Positions 8,112-18,042 are shown, counted from the first letter of the stretch. The stretch is 64,000 nt of DNA from DASUGC01 sp035606665 (GCA_035606665.1 DATNEY010000032.1:186001-250000); one strand, 5' to 3'. The notes: generated by a model not told the origin, from the sequence alone. Made by a program: numbers and translations.

Positions 8112-9918
8112 GGACAGAGTATAGATTCGGATCTCCGGTCCCGATCTTGAAGTCCTGCCTTCGCTTCTCGCCCTCTGTGAGCGCGATGGGAATCCCCACG
8201 CGTGCAAGCTCCTCGAGGAATGTGGGATCCGTGAGCGAACCCGGCTCGATGTCCGTCACGACGCACAGGACGTAGTTGCCCGGCGGCAGTCCGGTCACCC
8301 GGTACCCGCCGTCCGATCCAACCTTGACGACGCCACTTGTGCGCCGTGGCGCGGTCCCCCAGTGCAACCGGTTCGCAGAGAAGACGATCACTGAGTACTC
8401 AGGGGCCGGACGGCCGAGTTGATCGATCAGCACGCCCGAAATCTCGGTCGGCTGATCGGTCATCGTCAACGTGACCGACGTGTCCTGGCCGGCCAGCACT
8501 TCGAGCGGAGTGTCGAGGGACTCGCGACCGCCGGCGACTGCAGACTGCAGCGACCAGTTGCCGGCTGCGGACATCGTGATCCGGTAGCGCCCGGACTGGA
8601 CGGAGGGAATTGTGAACGTGCCGTCGGCCAGTGGCGTGGCGGCGCTCACACCCAATCCAGTGCCGGGAATCGCGGGCAACGGCGTCAACGTCACACGAAG
8701 GCGCGTCGCATCCAGCGGAGCCGACGATCCGTTGAACGTGATCCGCCCCTTGACCGCCGACCCAGGCGCAAACGCCAGGACGACACCCGAGAGGTCCTGG
8801 TCGCCCACGACGAACTCGGTCTGCGCCCACCATGGATATTCCCCGTCTGAAGGGGTCCCCGGAGGCGCAGCGCGACCGAAGAGCATCCATCTGCCCGGTG
8901 TCAGGGCCTGGACGAAAAAGCGCCCAGCAGCGTCGGCTTGTACGGCGCCAAGACTCGACCAGACTGAACCCGCCGAGACATTGGCCACACCGACGCTGAT
9001 GTTCGACGCCGGCTGACCGTCGGGACCGATCGCCGTGCCGTCGATTCGGGCGACGCGGGCCAGGCGGCTGGTGATGGTGATGTCCCGTCGGTCGTCGCCG
9101 GCCGCGAGCACAACCGTCGGTGCGGCCGAGATTTCGGTGACGTTCGGGTAGTACGTTGGCGCTCGAGAGTACAGCGGTGCGGGAGCCGCGGGCGCCGGAG
9201 CGGCTCCGGCGACCGGCGGTCGAAGCGCGCGCTCGAGCTCATCAGCCGTCACCATGCGCGCGGTGCCGCCGGCCGAGAACCCTCCACCGCCCACCGCGCG
9301 AACGACGTACTCGCCCGGCGCCAGACCGTAGGCGCGGTACGCGCCACGATCGTCGGTCGTCACCTGCGACATGCCGTTGACCGGCGTGCTCGTCCGCCGT
9401 TCACCATTGACGATCGCGACCGCGAACACCTGGACCTGCGAACTCGCAACAGGAGTGCCCGCCTCGTCCAGTACGCGACCCGAAACCGCGGCGCCGCGAG
9501 CCATCGCAATCCGAACGTCCGGAATGCGCTGGCCCTCGCCAACTGCGATCGGCATGCCGGGCGGACGGCCGAGACGCGCGCTTCCGTAGTACGACTTCAC
9601 GTACGCGGGCTTCTCCGCAGTCAGACTGAAGCGGCCCGCCGGAAGCCCCGCAAAGACGAATCGTCCCTGATCGTCAGTGACGGCCTGCACAAACGTCGAA
9701 ATTCCGGTGCCCGTCACCGTGACCAGCGCTTTGCGAATCGGAGTCTGCGTCGTCTCGCCGGCGGCCACTACGATGCCGGTGATCGACGCAGTGCCTGCCG
9801 GCGATATCCGCGACGGTGTGTCGCGAACCGCATCCTGACCGCGCGCCGGGGATGCGGACGCGAACAACACAACGGCCGCCGCCGAGACGATTGGCGCGAT
9901 TCGGTATTTGACGCTCAT
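8086..9918 (-). CDS. Secreted CarboxypepD_reg-like repeat protein (610 aa)
   Basis: The start is ATG 9918 (MSVKYRIAPIVSAAAVVLFA), which gives a signal peptide ending at ARGQD and overlaps the upstream gene by four bases. The mature protein repeats the beta-sandwich pattern of carboxypeptidase regulatory-like or SpaA-like domains: TGIVVAAGETTQTPIRKALVTVTG, GRFVFAGLPAGRFSLTAEKPAY, GRVLDEAGTPVASSQVQVFA, GAYRAYGLAPGEYVVRAVG. Such proteins are common in Acidobacteriota and are probably cell-surface or periplasmic, binding sugars or protein partners. The role here is unknown. It is similar in plan to its upstream neighbour, so the two look like diverged duplicates. Confidence 0.8.
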   Translation of the reverse strand: MSVKYRIAPIVSAAAVVLFASASPARGQDAVRDTPSRISPAGTASITGIVVAAGETTQTPIRKALVTVTGTGISTFVQAVTDDQGRFVFAGLPAGRFSLTAEKPAYVKSYYGSARLGRPPGMPIAVGEGQRIPDVRIAMARGAAVSGRVLDEAGTPVASSQVQVFAVAIVNGERRTSTPVNGMSQVTTDDRGAYRAYGLAPGEYVVRAVGGGGFSAGGTARMVTADELERALRPPVAGAAPAPAAPAPLYSRAPTYYPNVTEISAAPTVVLAAGDDRRDITITSRLARVARIDGTAIGPDGQPASNISVGVANVSAGSVWSSLGAVQADAAGRFFVQALTPGRWMLFGRAAPPGTPSDGEYPWWAQTEFVVGDQDLSGVVLAFAPGSAVKGRITFNGSSAPLDATRLRVTLTPLPAIPGTGLGVSAATPLADGTFTIPSVQSGRYRITMSAAGNWSLQSAVAGGRESLDTPLEVLAGQDTSVTLTMTDQPTEISGVLIDQLGRPAPEYSVIVFSANRLHWGTAPRRTSGVVKVGSDGGYRVTGLPPGNYVLCVVTDIEPGSLTDPTFLEELARVGIPIALTEGEKRRQDFKIGTGDPNLYSVHARRHPVP

Positions 9919-11867
9919 TTGAGCGTGCTCACTTTCAGTGTCACCGTCGCGGGCTGATTCGCCGGAATCTTCACGCTCGTCGCCACTGCAGCCAGCCGCG
10001 CGATGAACAGCGCGTCGGGCCAATCGCCCGCGTCTTCGTCGCGGATGGCAACGGCAAGGTAGTCGCCTGGCGGCATGTTCGGGAGCGTGAAGGCTCCGGT
10101 TGTCGAAGGGCGTGCCATGCGAAACGTCCGGGACCCAATCCGGCCGTCCTGCCATCTCGTCCCGCCGGCAGGAAAAACAAAGACCGTGGCCTCAGCGACG
10201 GCGCCCGTGACGCTGCCGCTGAGTGATGCGGGGCGATCGGTAAAGGTGATGACGAGATCGTTGATGTCGGATTCCCCGACCGCGAAACCTGCATCCATCA
10301 CGTCCTGACCAGCCAGGGTGATGGATTCCAACGACCATGGCGCAGGCAGAGCCGGCGGACCGGCGAGATAGCGGCCAGGCGGCGACACGCCCGTCACGGA
10401 GATCCTGCCCGTGGCGGGATCGATGAAACTGCCCGCGCTCGGGCCAGGAGTACGGAACATCGTATTGACCCGGAAGATCGTCGTCATGAAACTCGTACGC
10501 AGCCGTTCGGCCGGCGGCCGCGCGCTGGCGCCCGAGAACTCGACCCGGCCAGTGACTCTCACGGGAGGCCGGACAATGACCTTCACGTCGTGCACGGGTT
10601 GGTTGGCGACGACGACCGACTGCATTGCCCAGGCGCCGGACTGCTCAGAGATGCGTGTCGGTTGAGCGTACGGTTGCTGCTGGTTCCCGGTCGGGACACC
10701 ACCGACGCGCCAGGCAACGAGTGTGTAGCTGCCCGCCGGCACGATGGGAAACACGAATGCTCCTCGGGAATCGGTGGCGGTGTGCGCAGCCTCGAGTATC
10801 GATGCTTCCTCGCCTTGATCCGACGGCATCAGACGCAGGCCGAGGCCTGACACAGGACCGGCATCATCGACGACGACGCCGGCCAACGAACTTGCCGGCA
10901 CCGGGCGGAGCTGAACATCGACGTTCTCGCGTTCGTCGCCAGCCGCGAGCCGAATCCTGGCGCCGTCCGCCAGACTGACGCTGGACGGATGAAACGTCGT
11001 CGGGTAAGCGAACAACGACGCATCCCGCAAGATCGGGGCGCTCGAATTCGAAAACGTCGTACCGGCCGGAAACCGCGCAGGATCCGGGGTGGTCGAGACG
11101 ATCGAGCTGCCTACCCGCACTCCGCCAACTGACGGCGATGGCGCGGAGGTGCTGCTGAAACGCTGCCTGGCGGTTGGATCGGGCGGCGCCGCCGCGAGCT
11201 CGTCCCCGGTGGAGACGGGCATCGAGACCTGGGTTTGAGGAACGAAGACGACGTAGTTGCCTGGTACCAGGCCGCTGAACCTGTACGCCCCCAGATCGTC
11301 CGTCCGCATCGTCGGTCCGTTCAGCAACCGGCCTTCGCTGCTGACCTGAACCACGCCGACCACCTGTCCAACGAGCGGCTCGCCCGCTTCGTCCAGGACA
11401 CGACCACTGACGACCGCTGACTTCCACAGGCCGATCTCCGCATCCACGACCCGCTGGCCCTCCGCGAGCTCGATCGGACGCAGCGGCCCGCTGGGACGCC
11501 TCTGGCCGAATCCTCCAGCGAGGTACGCGCCGATCGGGAAGCCCATTCCGGTGACGACGAAGCCATTTGGAGAGAATCCGTTACCGCCGACCGTGGCGGC
11601 GACGAAGTAACCGCCCCTGGCGAGACCCGAAAACACGAACCTTCCTCTGGCGTCGGTCACGACCCGGTTCTGCCGCGCCGCACCTGTCGCCGCATTCGCC
11701 GGTCCCAGTTGCAGGACGACACCGGCCAGCGGTTGCTTCGATTGCGCGTCCACCACGCGGCCCGCGATGACGCCGGTGCTGTCCGGCGCCGCGGCCTGCT
11801 GCGAGGCGGCGACGAGGCCCGCGGATACGAGGAAAAGGATCTGCCAGACAGCGAGGCGGCGCCCCAT
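9915..11867 (-). CDS. Secreted CarboxypepD_reg-like repeat protein (650 aa)
   Basis: A 650-residue protein with an N-terminal signal peptide (VWQILFLVSAGLVAASQQ). It then has repeated Ig-like beta domains: GVIAGRVVDAQSKQPLAGVVLQLG, GRFVFSGLARGGYFVAATVGGNGF, GRVLDEAGEPLVGQVVGVVQ, GAYRFSGLVPGNYVVFVPQT. A related 610-residue protein follows with an ATGA overlap, so they are co-translated. No catalytic residues are seen. The pair is divergent from the PadR gene at 11987, with 119 bases between them that must hold both promoters. Confidence 0.8.
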   Translation of the reverse strand: MGRRLAVWQILFLVSAGLVAASQQAAAPDSTGVIAGRVVDAQSKQPLAGVVLQLGPANAATGAARQNRVVTDARGRFVFSGLARGGYFVAATVGGNGFSPNGFVVTGMGFPIGAYLAGGFGQRRPSGPLRPIELAEGQRVVDAEIGLWKSAVVSGRVLDEAGEPLVGQVVGVVQVSSEGRLLNGPTMRTDDLGAYRFSGLVPGNYVVFVPQTQVSMPVSTGDELAAAPPDPTARQRFSSTSAPSPSVGGVRVGSSIVSTTPDPARFPAGTTFSNSSAPILRDASLFAYPTTFHPSSVSLADGARIRLAAGDERENVDVQLRPVPASSLAGVVVDDAGPVSGLGLRLMPSDQGEEASILEAAHTATDSRGAFVFPIVPAGSYTLVAWRVGGVPTGNQQQPYAQPTRISEQSGAWAMQSVVVANQPVHDVKVIVRPPVRVTGRVEFSGASARPPAERLRTSFMTTIFRVNTMFRTPGPSAGSFIDPATGRISVTGVSPPGRYLAGPPALPAPWSLESITLAGQDVMDAGFAVGESDINDLVITFTDRPASLSGSVTGAVAEATVFVFPAGGTRWQDGRIGSRTFRMARPSTTGAFTLPNMPPGDYLAVAIRDEDAGDWPDALFIARLAAVATSVKIPANQPATVTLKVSTLK

Positions 11868-11986
11868 GGTCGACTCCCGATCGAGGTTGGAAATAGAGAC
11901 TCATGGTAGCCGGTTCTGGTTTGGCAGACGCAGCGCCTGCAGAACCAACGGAATCCCATCAACCAGCGTCTTAGTCTGTGTAATAT

Positions 11987-12346
11987 ATGGCTATGACTGA
12001 TATAGACCAGCGGATGCTCGACCGGGAGCTGAAGAAGGGATCGGCGGAGCTGTTGATCCTCTCGCTCGTCGAGGCACGGCCCAGGCATGGCTATGAGATC
12101 TGCAAGCTCATCGACGCGCGATCGAACGGCCGGCTGAAATTCCACGTCGCGTCGCTGTACCCGCTGCTCTATCGCCTCGAGGAGCGCGCCTGGATCCAGG
12201 GCAAGTGGCTGGAGAAGGCAGGCCAGCGCCGCCGGCGGTACTACCGCCTCACCCGCGAGGGCCGCCGGGTGCTCGCAAGCCAGCGCGCGACCTGGCGCGC
12301 GTTCGTCGACGCGGTCGGCCGCATCACGGAGCCTGACCATGCCTGA
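11987..12346 (+). CDS. PadR-family transcriptional regulator
   Basis: A 119-residue protein with the PadR winged helix: ELLILSLVEARPRHGYEICKLID (HGY motif), KFHVASLYPLLYRLEERAWI (recognition helix), and a basic wing around QRRRRYYRLTREG. The stop overlaps the ATG of the following permease, so it is likely the operon repressor. An AT-rich stretch (TGTGTAATATATGG) just before the ATG and the words GTCTGTG and ATATAGAC around the start could form its promoter and operator, but the symmetry is poor. An alternative start lies two codons in (ATG 11993). Confidence 0.9.
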   Translation: MAMTDIDQRMLDRELKKGSAELLILSLVEARPRHGYEICKLIDARSNGRLKFHVASLYPLLYRLEERAWIQGKWLEKAGQRRRRYYRLTREGRRVLASQRATWRAFVDAVGRITEPDHA

Positions 12347-15113
12347 TCATGAGAGGACCGACTGGAAGCACCTGCTCGCCCCGCGCCTGAATTCAGGAGC
12401 GTTGCGGTTCTCCCCCGCGCGTGAGGCCGAAATCATCGAGGAGCTCTCGCAACATCTCGACGATCGCGTCGAAGAGCTTGTCCGCGAGGGCGTCTCGCGG
12501 GCGGATGCGGAACGCACCGCCGTCACCGAGCTGACCGACGAGCAGCTCGTCCCAAGGCTGAATCAACTCAGACAGGCCCACGTCGCCGAGCCACCCGTTC
12601 CGGGCAGGCAGAAGCGCCGGCTGCTGGCGGATCTCTGGCAGGACATCCGGTACGGCTGGCGCGCACTTGCCTCGCAGCCGGCGTTCACCGCGGCGGCCGT
12701 GCTCACGCTCACGCTCGGCATTGGCGCCAACACCGCGGTGTTCAGCCTGGTAAATGCGCTCCTGCTCCGGCCGCTTCCCTACAGCGATCCGGCGGGCCTC
12801 GCCTGGATCGCAAACGGCCAGAGAGGCGGCGCGGTCTTTTCTTATCCGGAAATGGCCGATCTGCGCGATCACAACGACGTGTTCGCGGGCGTCGCCGCGT
12901 GGGGCCCAATCACCGCCAGTGTCAACGCCGACAACAACGCCGATCAGATTCCCGGCTTCATCGTCTCCGGCAACTACTTCGATCTGCTCGGCGTTCGCGC
13001 GGCCACGGGACGGCTGCTTGCACCGTCAGACGACGTCACGCCGGGCGCGCACCCGGTGATGGTGGTCAGCCACCGGTTCTGGCAGGAACGCTTCGCCGGA
13101 AACGAGAACGTCGTCGGCCGCGACATCCTGCTGAACGGCCAGCGCTTCACGATCGTCGGCGTCGTCGAGCGCGGATTCCGGACGCCCGATGGCTCGCGGC
13201 GCGACCTTTTCGTACCGATGATGATGCAGTCCGTCGCACGCCCGCCGCGCGCAGGGTACGCGGGCGAGATGAATCCTGACCTCCTCAACGTCCGCACGAA
13301 CACCTGGGTATTCGCGATCGGCCGGCTCAAGACAGGCGTGCCCTTCGATCGTGCGCAGACGGCCCTCTCCGCGACGATGACGTCCATCGATCGGGCGCGG
13401 CAGGCGACCAGCCAGCCGCATGTCATCACGCTGTTCGCGCTCACCGACGGCGCGCCGGGACAGCGTGCGCAGATCGTGCCGGTGGCGACGCTGCTCTTCT
13501 GGACGGTGGCCGCGGTCCTGCTGATCGCTTCGGTCAATGTCGCGAACCTGCTGCTCTCTCGCGCAGCGACGAGACGCCGCGAGATCGCATTGCGGCTCGC
13601 GCTTGGCGCAAGCCGCTGGCGGCTCGTCAGGCAGTTCCTGACGGAGAGCGTGCTGCTCGCAACTCTCAGTGGAATCGGCGGTGTCGCCCTGGCGTGGGTC
13701 ATCGCGGCCGGCTTCCGCGCGGCGCCGCCGCCGCCCGGCGCGCTTCCGGTCGGTCTGGAATTCGAGATCGACTACCGCGTACTTGGTTTCACGCTCGCAC
13801 TCTCCATCGTGACGGGCATCGCGTTCGGGCTCGTCCCGGCGCTCGCCACCTCGCGTCCGAACCTCGTCCCTTCCCTCAAGGACGCCGAGGTCCAGCTGAG
13901 CAGGCGGCACCGGTTCAATCTCCGCCAGATCCTCGTTGTCACCGAAGTGGCGCTGTCGCTGATCCTCGTCGTCGCCTCCGGTCTCTTCGTCAGGAGTCTT
14001 CGCGAGACGCAGGCAATCGAACCGGGATTCGATGCGAATCGACTTGTCGTCGCGCCGCTGAACATCAACCTGTTGCGGTACACGACCGCACAGGGCAAGG
14101 ACTTCTACCAGCGTGTCGTGGAACGCGTCGAGAGTATCGCCGGCGTCGAGGCCGCGGCCGTCGCGCGGGTGCAGGTGTTCGGACCATCCCGCGTAGCGAG
14201 CGTCCGCATCGAAGGCCAGACCGGCCCGGCGGACGTCTTCCAGAGCAGCGGCACTGGAATCGCCCCGGCGAACAGAAACGCCGTCAACACCAACGTCGTC
14301 GGACCGGGTTACTTCAAGGTGCTCGGATTACGATTCGTTGAAGGGCGCGACTTTTCTACCAGCGACGCCGCCGGCGCGCCATCGGTCGTCATCGTGAATC
14401 AGGCGTTTGCAGCCGGCCACCTTCCCGGCGAAGCCGTGCTCAACCGGCGCATCAGCTTCCGTGGCGACGCCGGCCCATGGCACACCATCGTCGGGGTTGT
14501 GTCGAACAGCAAGTACGCGTCGCTGGCTGAGCCGTTTGCGCCGATCGCCTACGTGCCCCTCGCGCAGAACCACGAGACCGGAGTCACGCTGCACGTTCGG
14601 GCGCGCGTGGCGCCGGATGCAGTCATCCCGGCGGTGAGGAACGAAATTCGATCGATCGAGCCGAACCTGCCGGTGCCCGACGTCCGCACGATGGACGACA
14701 CAATCGGCGCCTCGCTCTACGCCGCACGCATGGGCGCCTGGTCGATCGGAGTGCTGGGCGGACTCGCGCTGCTCCTCGCGGCAATTGGAGTCTATGGTGT
14801 GCTCGCGTTTTCGGTCGCACGGCGAACCCGCGAGCTCGGTATCCGCGTCGCGCTGGGGGCGGATCGCGGCACACTGATGAGACTGGTACTCCGTGAGGGA
14901 CTGATCCTTGCCGCGATCGGTATCACGATAGGACTTGCCGGCGCGGTCTACGTCGTCAAGCCGCTGGCGCGGTTCCTGTACGGTGTGCAATCACACGACG
15001 TCGCGACCTTCATCGCCGCCCCGGCGGTCCTGCTCCTCATCGCCGCGGTCGCGTGCCTCCTGCCGGCGCGCAAGGCAATGCGCGTGCAACCGACGATCGC
15101 GCTGAGGTCCTGA
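12339..15113 (+). CDS. MacB/FtsX-type ABC permease, acidobacterial orphan-permease type
   Basis: A 924-residue membrane protein. Residues 1-95 are a soluble prefix (IIEELSQHLDDRVEELVREGVS) seen in the acidobacterial duplicated permeases. Then comes a first transmembrane helix (AAVLTLTLGIGANTAVFSLVNALLLRPLPY), a MacB-like periplasmic domain, and two FtsX blocks (LLFWTVAAVLLIASVNVANLLLSRAATRRREIALRLALGAS; RELGIRVALGADRGTLMRLVL). No ATPase gene is next to it. It overlaps the PadR gene by eight bases. Such proteins may export small molecules or work as mechanotransmitters. The partner ATPase is unknown. Confidence 0.85.
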   Translation: MPDHERTDWKHLLAPRLNSGALRFSPAREAEIIEELSQHLDDRVEELVREGVSRADAERTAVTELTDEQLVPRLNQLRQAHVAEPPVPGRQKRRLLADLWQDIRYGWRALASQPAFTAAAVLTLTLGIGANTAVFSLVNALLLRPLPYSDPAGLAWIANGQRGGAVFSYPEMADLRDHNDVFAGVAAWGPITASVNADNNADQIPGFIVSGNYFDLLGVRAATGRLLAPSDDVTPGAHPVMVVSHRFWQERFAGNENVVGRDILLNGQRFTIVGVVERGFRTPDGSRRDLFVPMMMQSVARPPRAGYAGEMNPDLLNVRTNTWVFAIGRLKTGVPFDRAQTALSATMTSIDRARQATSQPHVITLFALTDGAPGQRAQIVPVATLLFWTVAAVLLIASVNVANLLLSRAATRRREIALRLALGASRWRLVRQFLTESVLLATLSGIGGVALAWVIAAGFRAAPPPPGALPVGLEFEIDYRVLGFTLALSIVTGIAFGLVPALATSRPNLVPSLKDAEVQLSRRHRFNLRQILVVTEVALSLILVVASGLFVRSLRETQAIEPGFDANRLVVAPLNINLLRYTTAQGKDFYQRVVERVESIAGVEAAAVARVQVFGPSRVASVRIEGQTGPADVFQSSGTGIAPANRNAVNTNVVGPGYFKVLGLRFVEGRDFSTSDAAGAPSVVIVNQAFAAGHLPGEAVLNRRISFRGDAGPWHTIVGVVSNSKYASLAEPFAPIAYVPLAQNHETGVTLHVRARVAPDAVIPAVRNEIRSIEPNLPVPDVRTMDDTIGASLYAARMGAWSIGVLGGLALLLAAIGVYGVLAFSVARRTRELGIRVALGADRGTLMRLVLREGLILAAIGITIGLAGAVYVVKPLARFLYGVQSHDVATFIAAPAVLLLIAAVACLLPARKAMRVQPTIALRS

Positions 15114-15167
15114 TCTGGGGGCTTCGCCCCCAGACCCCCGACTCGCTCACTCGCTCGGCTCCCACAG
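15112..15167 (+). repeat. GGGGGCTTCGCCCCC palindromic repeat, copy 1
   Basis: Directly at the permease stop codon lies a perfect hairpin, TCTGGGGGC-ttc-GCCCCCAGA (15114-15134), followed by ACCCCCGACTCGCTCACTCGCTCGGCTCCC. A second copy with the same order of words (GATC, GGGGGCTTCGCCCCC, GACCCCC, CGCTCACT) lies in reverse at 53343-53393. There is no T-run, so it is a dispersed repeat rather than a classical terminator, though it may end transcripts. Confidence 0.75.
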
Positions 15168-15316
15168 CACCGTCACGTATTCCGCCTTACCGATTCGTAA
15201 TCCTCGCGACGGCCGTCTGTCTCGAACACGCGTGTTTCCGTCAGTTTGCGACGCTTTTCGCCGCAGCCGCTGGCGTGAGAAATGCAATGTCGGCTGGTCC
15301 TGGGGTCCCTCTAATA

Positions 15317-17110
15317 ATGAGCACGCACTCACCACTCCCGCAGGAAGGTTCGCCGGTCCAGGATGGTCGTCCGCTGCGGCCCATGCCGCACACGCCCGGC
15401 TTCGTCGACGCGTTCGGCTCGCGCCAGCTCGTCTTCGATCCCTCGACCTCCACGTCGCTCGAGGTGCTTCGCTTCAAGCGCGAGTTCAGCGAGTCACCGG
15501 AGTTCGAGGGCGCGTTGCTCGCTCGTGTCGAGGCATTGAGCCACGTCCGGCATGCCTCCCTCGGCAATGTGCTGTCGGTCGAACGGGTCTCGGATACGGA
15601 GCTCGCGCTCGTCTCGCGCCACACACCAGGACGCCGTGTCTCGGAGCTCCTGCCCAAGGCGCACGGTCCGGCCTTCGCGCTCGAGCTCATCCGGCTGGTG
15701 ACGCCGGCACTGGCGACGCTTCACAAATCCGGCGAGGACGTCGCTCACGGCGCGCTCTCCGCGGAACGCATCGTCGTCACGCGTGACGGACGGCTGGTGG
15801 TCGTCGAGCACGTGCTCGGCTCCGCGCTCGATGCGATGGGCCTCTCCCGGCAGAAGCTGACGGAACTCGGACTGGTTGCGCCTGTCACTGGCGAAACGGT
15901 CCAGCTCACGGCCCGCACTGACATTGCACAACTTGGTTTCATCGCGCTCGCGCTGCTGCTCGGACGGAAGATCGATTCTTCCGCCTACCCCGGTCAGGTG
16001 CCTGGCCTGCTCGACGAGTTTTCGAGAACGAGTTCACCCGTGCTTGCGGCCAAACTGCGCTTGTGGCTGGAGAAGGCCCTGCAGCTCAGCCCGCGATCGT
16101 TTGCCACGGCCGACGAAGCGGTGGCCGCGATCAGCGACCTTCCCGACGAAGCCGACGTGCAGGCGGCGACGCTGGTGAACGGACTCGACGCATTTCCGCA
16201 GGAAGCGGTGCGAGCGCCCGCACCGGTGGCGGCAAGACCAGCCGTCATGGACGCGCCGCCGGAACGCCGTGGGCCTGTCGCCGATCGACGTGAGCCCGCG
16301 AAAGGCAAGAAGACAGGCGTCCTCGTCATGGCACTCCTCGCGGTTGTCGTAGTTGGCGGCGGCGCGGCGTACTTCATGTTGCCAAGCCTTCGCTCGGCAA
16401 ACCAGCCGCCTCAGGCAACGCCGACAACTACTCCCGTAGCGGACTTGAAGGCGCCGGACCAGCCGCCATCGATCGTGCCGCTTCCGGTCAATGCGGGCAC
16501 GACACCGGCAACCACTCCCGTCGCGACTCCTACACCGCTCGCATCACCGTTGGTTCACACGGCGGCAACCGCGGCCGCAGGCACGACGACGACAGCGCCT
16601 GTCGCGGCGTCCGTTGCGCCGGCACAGACGCCGGCGGCAACTCCGGCACCGGGCGCGCCGGTGGCTCCGGCAGCCACGACCACGGGCACGAGATTCGGCG
16701 GCCTGACTGTGAAATCAGGAATGGAGTTGCAGGTCTTCGAAAACGGCAGCTTGATTGGATCGACGGCCGGCCCGATCGCGATCGGTGAGGGCTCACGCGC
16801 TGTCGAGGTCGTGAACGAGACACTCGGCTTCCGGTACCGCCAGACCGTCGTCATCAAGGCCGGTCAGATGACGAACGTCAACATCGCCGTACCGAACGGC
16901 AAGGTCAGCATCAACGCCGCGCCGTGGGCGGAGGTGGATATCGACGGCAAGCCTGCCGGCGAGACGCCACTCGCCAATCTGACGCTGCCCATCGGCACGC
17001 ATGAGATCACGTTCCGGCATCCGCAGCTCGGCACGAAGAAACAGACGATCGTCGTCAAGGTCGAGGGCCTGACGAAGGTCACGGAATTGTTCAAATCGGA
17101 GGCACGGTGA
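15317..17110 (+). CDS. Membrane-anchored pseudokinase with C-terminal PEGA domain
   Basis: I chose ATG 15317 (MSTHSPLPQEG), giving 597 residues; the frame is open further upstream but runs through repeat DNA. Residues about 30-290 follow the Ser/Thr kinase pattern in degenerate form. The catalytic loop is HGALSAERIVV where kinases have HRDLKPENI, and VVEHV stands in place of DFG, so it should not phosphorylate. One transmembrane helix follows (about 334-355, VLVMALLAVVVVGGGAAYFML), then a long Pro/Thr/Ala linker, then a PEGA-like domain (VSINAAPWAEVDIDGKPAGETPL). It overlaps the TonB-like gene by one base (TGATG). Confidence 0.75.
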   Translation: MSTHSPLPQEGSPVQDGRPLRPMPHTPGFVDAFGSRQLVFDPSTSTSLEVLRFKREFSESPEFEGALLARVEALSHVRHASLGNVLSVERVSDTELALVSRHTPGRRVSELLPKAHGPAFALELIRLVTPALATLHKSGEDVAHGALSAERIVVTRDGRLVVVEHVLGSALDAMGLSRQKLTELGLVAPVTGETVQLTARTDIAQLGFIALALLLGRKIDSSAYPGQVPGLLDEFSRTSSPVLAAKLRLWLEKALQLSPRSFATADEAVAAISDLPDEADVQAATLVNGLDAFPQEAVRAPAPVAARPAVMDAPPERRGPVADRREPAKGKKTGVLVMALLAVVVVGGGAAYFMLPSLRSANQPPQATPTTTPVADLKAPDQPPSIVPLPVNAGTTPATTPVATPTPLASPLVHTAATAAAGTTTTAPVAASVAPAQTPAATPAPGAPVAPAATTTGTRFGGLTVKSGMELQVFENGSLIGSTAGPIAIGEGSRAVEVVNETLGFRYRQTVVIKAGQMTNVNIAVPNGKVSINAAPWAEVDIDGKPAGETPLANLTLPIGTHEITFRHPQLGTKKQTIVVKVEGLTKVTELFKSEAR

Positions 17111-18015
17111 TGAAAGCGCGCATCCTATTCGGAGTATTGGCAGCAGCGTTCCTGGTGGCGGCCGTGCCGGGCCGCGCGTACGCCCAGGATCCGCTCACGA
17201 GGGTCAAGGGCCTCTACGAATCGGCGGACTACGAGGAAGCGCTGCAGCTGCTCGAAACGCTGAAGGGCCGGACGTCGAACACCGAAGCCGCGGCGTACCG
17301 TGTGTTCTGCCTGGTTGCGCTCGGCCGCAAGGACGAAGCGAAGGCCGCGGTGGAATCCATCGTTCGTGAGGATCCGCTGTACCGGCCGGCTGACGGCCAG
17401 GTTTCTCCCCGGCTCAAGTCGTTCTTCGAAGACACGCGTAAGCCGCTGTTGCCGGAGGTCGCGCGCCAGTCCTACGCCGCGGCGAAGTCGGCGTACGACG
17501 GCAAATCATGGAAGCAGGCGGTCACGGAGTTCGATCGCGTGATTTCACTGCTTGGCGAAATCGGCGGCGCGGATGCGGGCGCAGCGGATCTGCGGACGCT
17601 CGCGACCGGCTTCCGCGATCTCGCGAAGGCCGCGGTCGAACCGCCACCGGCGCCGAAGCCCACGCCGACTCCGGCGCCGACGCCAACTCCCGCCCCGGCG
17701 CCGGTCAAGCCGGCTGAGCCGGAGATCTACGGTGTCGAGCACCCGACCGTAAAGCGCCCGACGTCAATCAGCAAGCCGATGCCGAACTGGGTGCCGGAAA
17801 ACATCGCCGAAGAGCGCAGCACATTCACCGGTGCGCTGGAGCTCATCATCAGCGAAACCGGCAAGGTGCTCTCGGTCAAGATGATCGACGGCGTTCATCC
17901 TCGTTACGACAGCCAGCTGCTCAAGGCAGCCGCCGGCTGGACGTTCCGTCCCGCAACCAAGGACGGCACACCGGTGAAGTACCGCTACACGATGGCGGTC
18001 CAGCTCGGGAAGTAA
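17110..18015 (+). CDS. Periplasmic TPR protein with TonB C-terminal-like domain
   Basis: A 301-residue protein, taking ATG 17110, which overlaps the stop of the pseudokinase gene (a GTG one codon earlier is also possible). It has a signal peptide ending AYAQD. Next come TPR-like helices (KGLYESADYEEALQLLETLKG; SAYDGKSWKQAVTEFDRVISLL) and a Pro/Ala linker (PKPTPTPAPTPTPAP). The C-terminus is TonB-like (GALELIISETGKVLSVKMIDGVHPRYDSQLLKAAAGWTF). It lacks the N-terminal membrane anchor of true TonB, so it is probably not an ExbBD partner. Coupling to the pseudokinase suggests one envelope system. Confidence 0.75.
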   Translation: MKARILFGVLAAAFLVAAVPGRAYAQDPLTRVKGLYESADYEEALQLLETLKGRTSNTEAAAYRVFCLVALGRKDEAKAAVESIVREDPLYRPADGQVSPRLKSFFEDTRKPLLPEVARQSYAAAKSAYDGKSWKQAVTEFDRVISLLGEIGGADAGAADLRTLATGFRDLAKAAVEPPPAPKPTPTPAPTPTPAPAPVKPAEPEIYGVEHPTVKRPTSISKPMPNWVPENIAEERSTFTGALELIISETGKVLSVKMIDGVHPRYDSQLLKAAAGWTFRPATKDGTPVKYRYTMAVQLGK

Positions 18016-18042
18016 CGCACGCCGCCTCCGCGGCCTCCCGTT

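Noticed and set aside
12339..15113. Complete MacB drug exporter
   Set aside because: No ATPase domain or gene and no membrane-fusion partner nearby; only the permease part is supported.
15114..15134. Rho-independent terminator after the first permease
   Set aside because: The stem is perfect but no T-run follows and a second copy lies before a gene; called a repeat instead.
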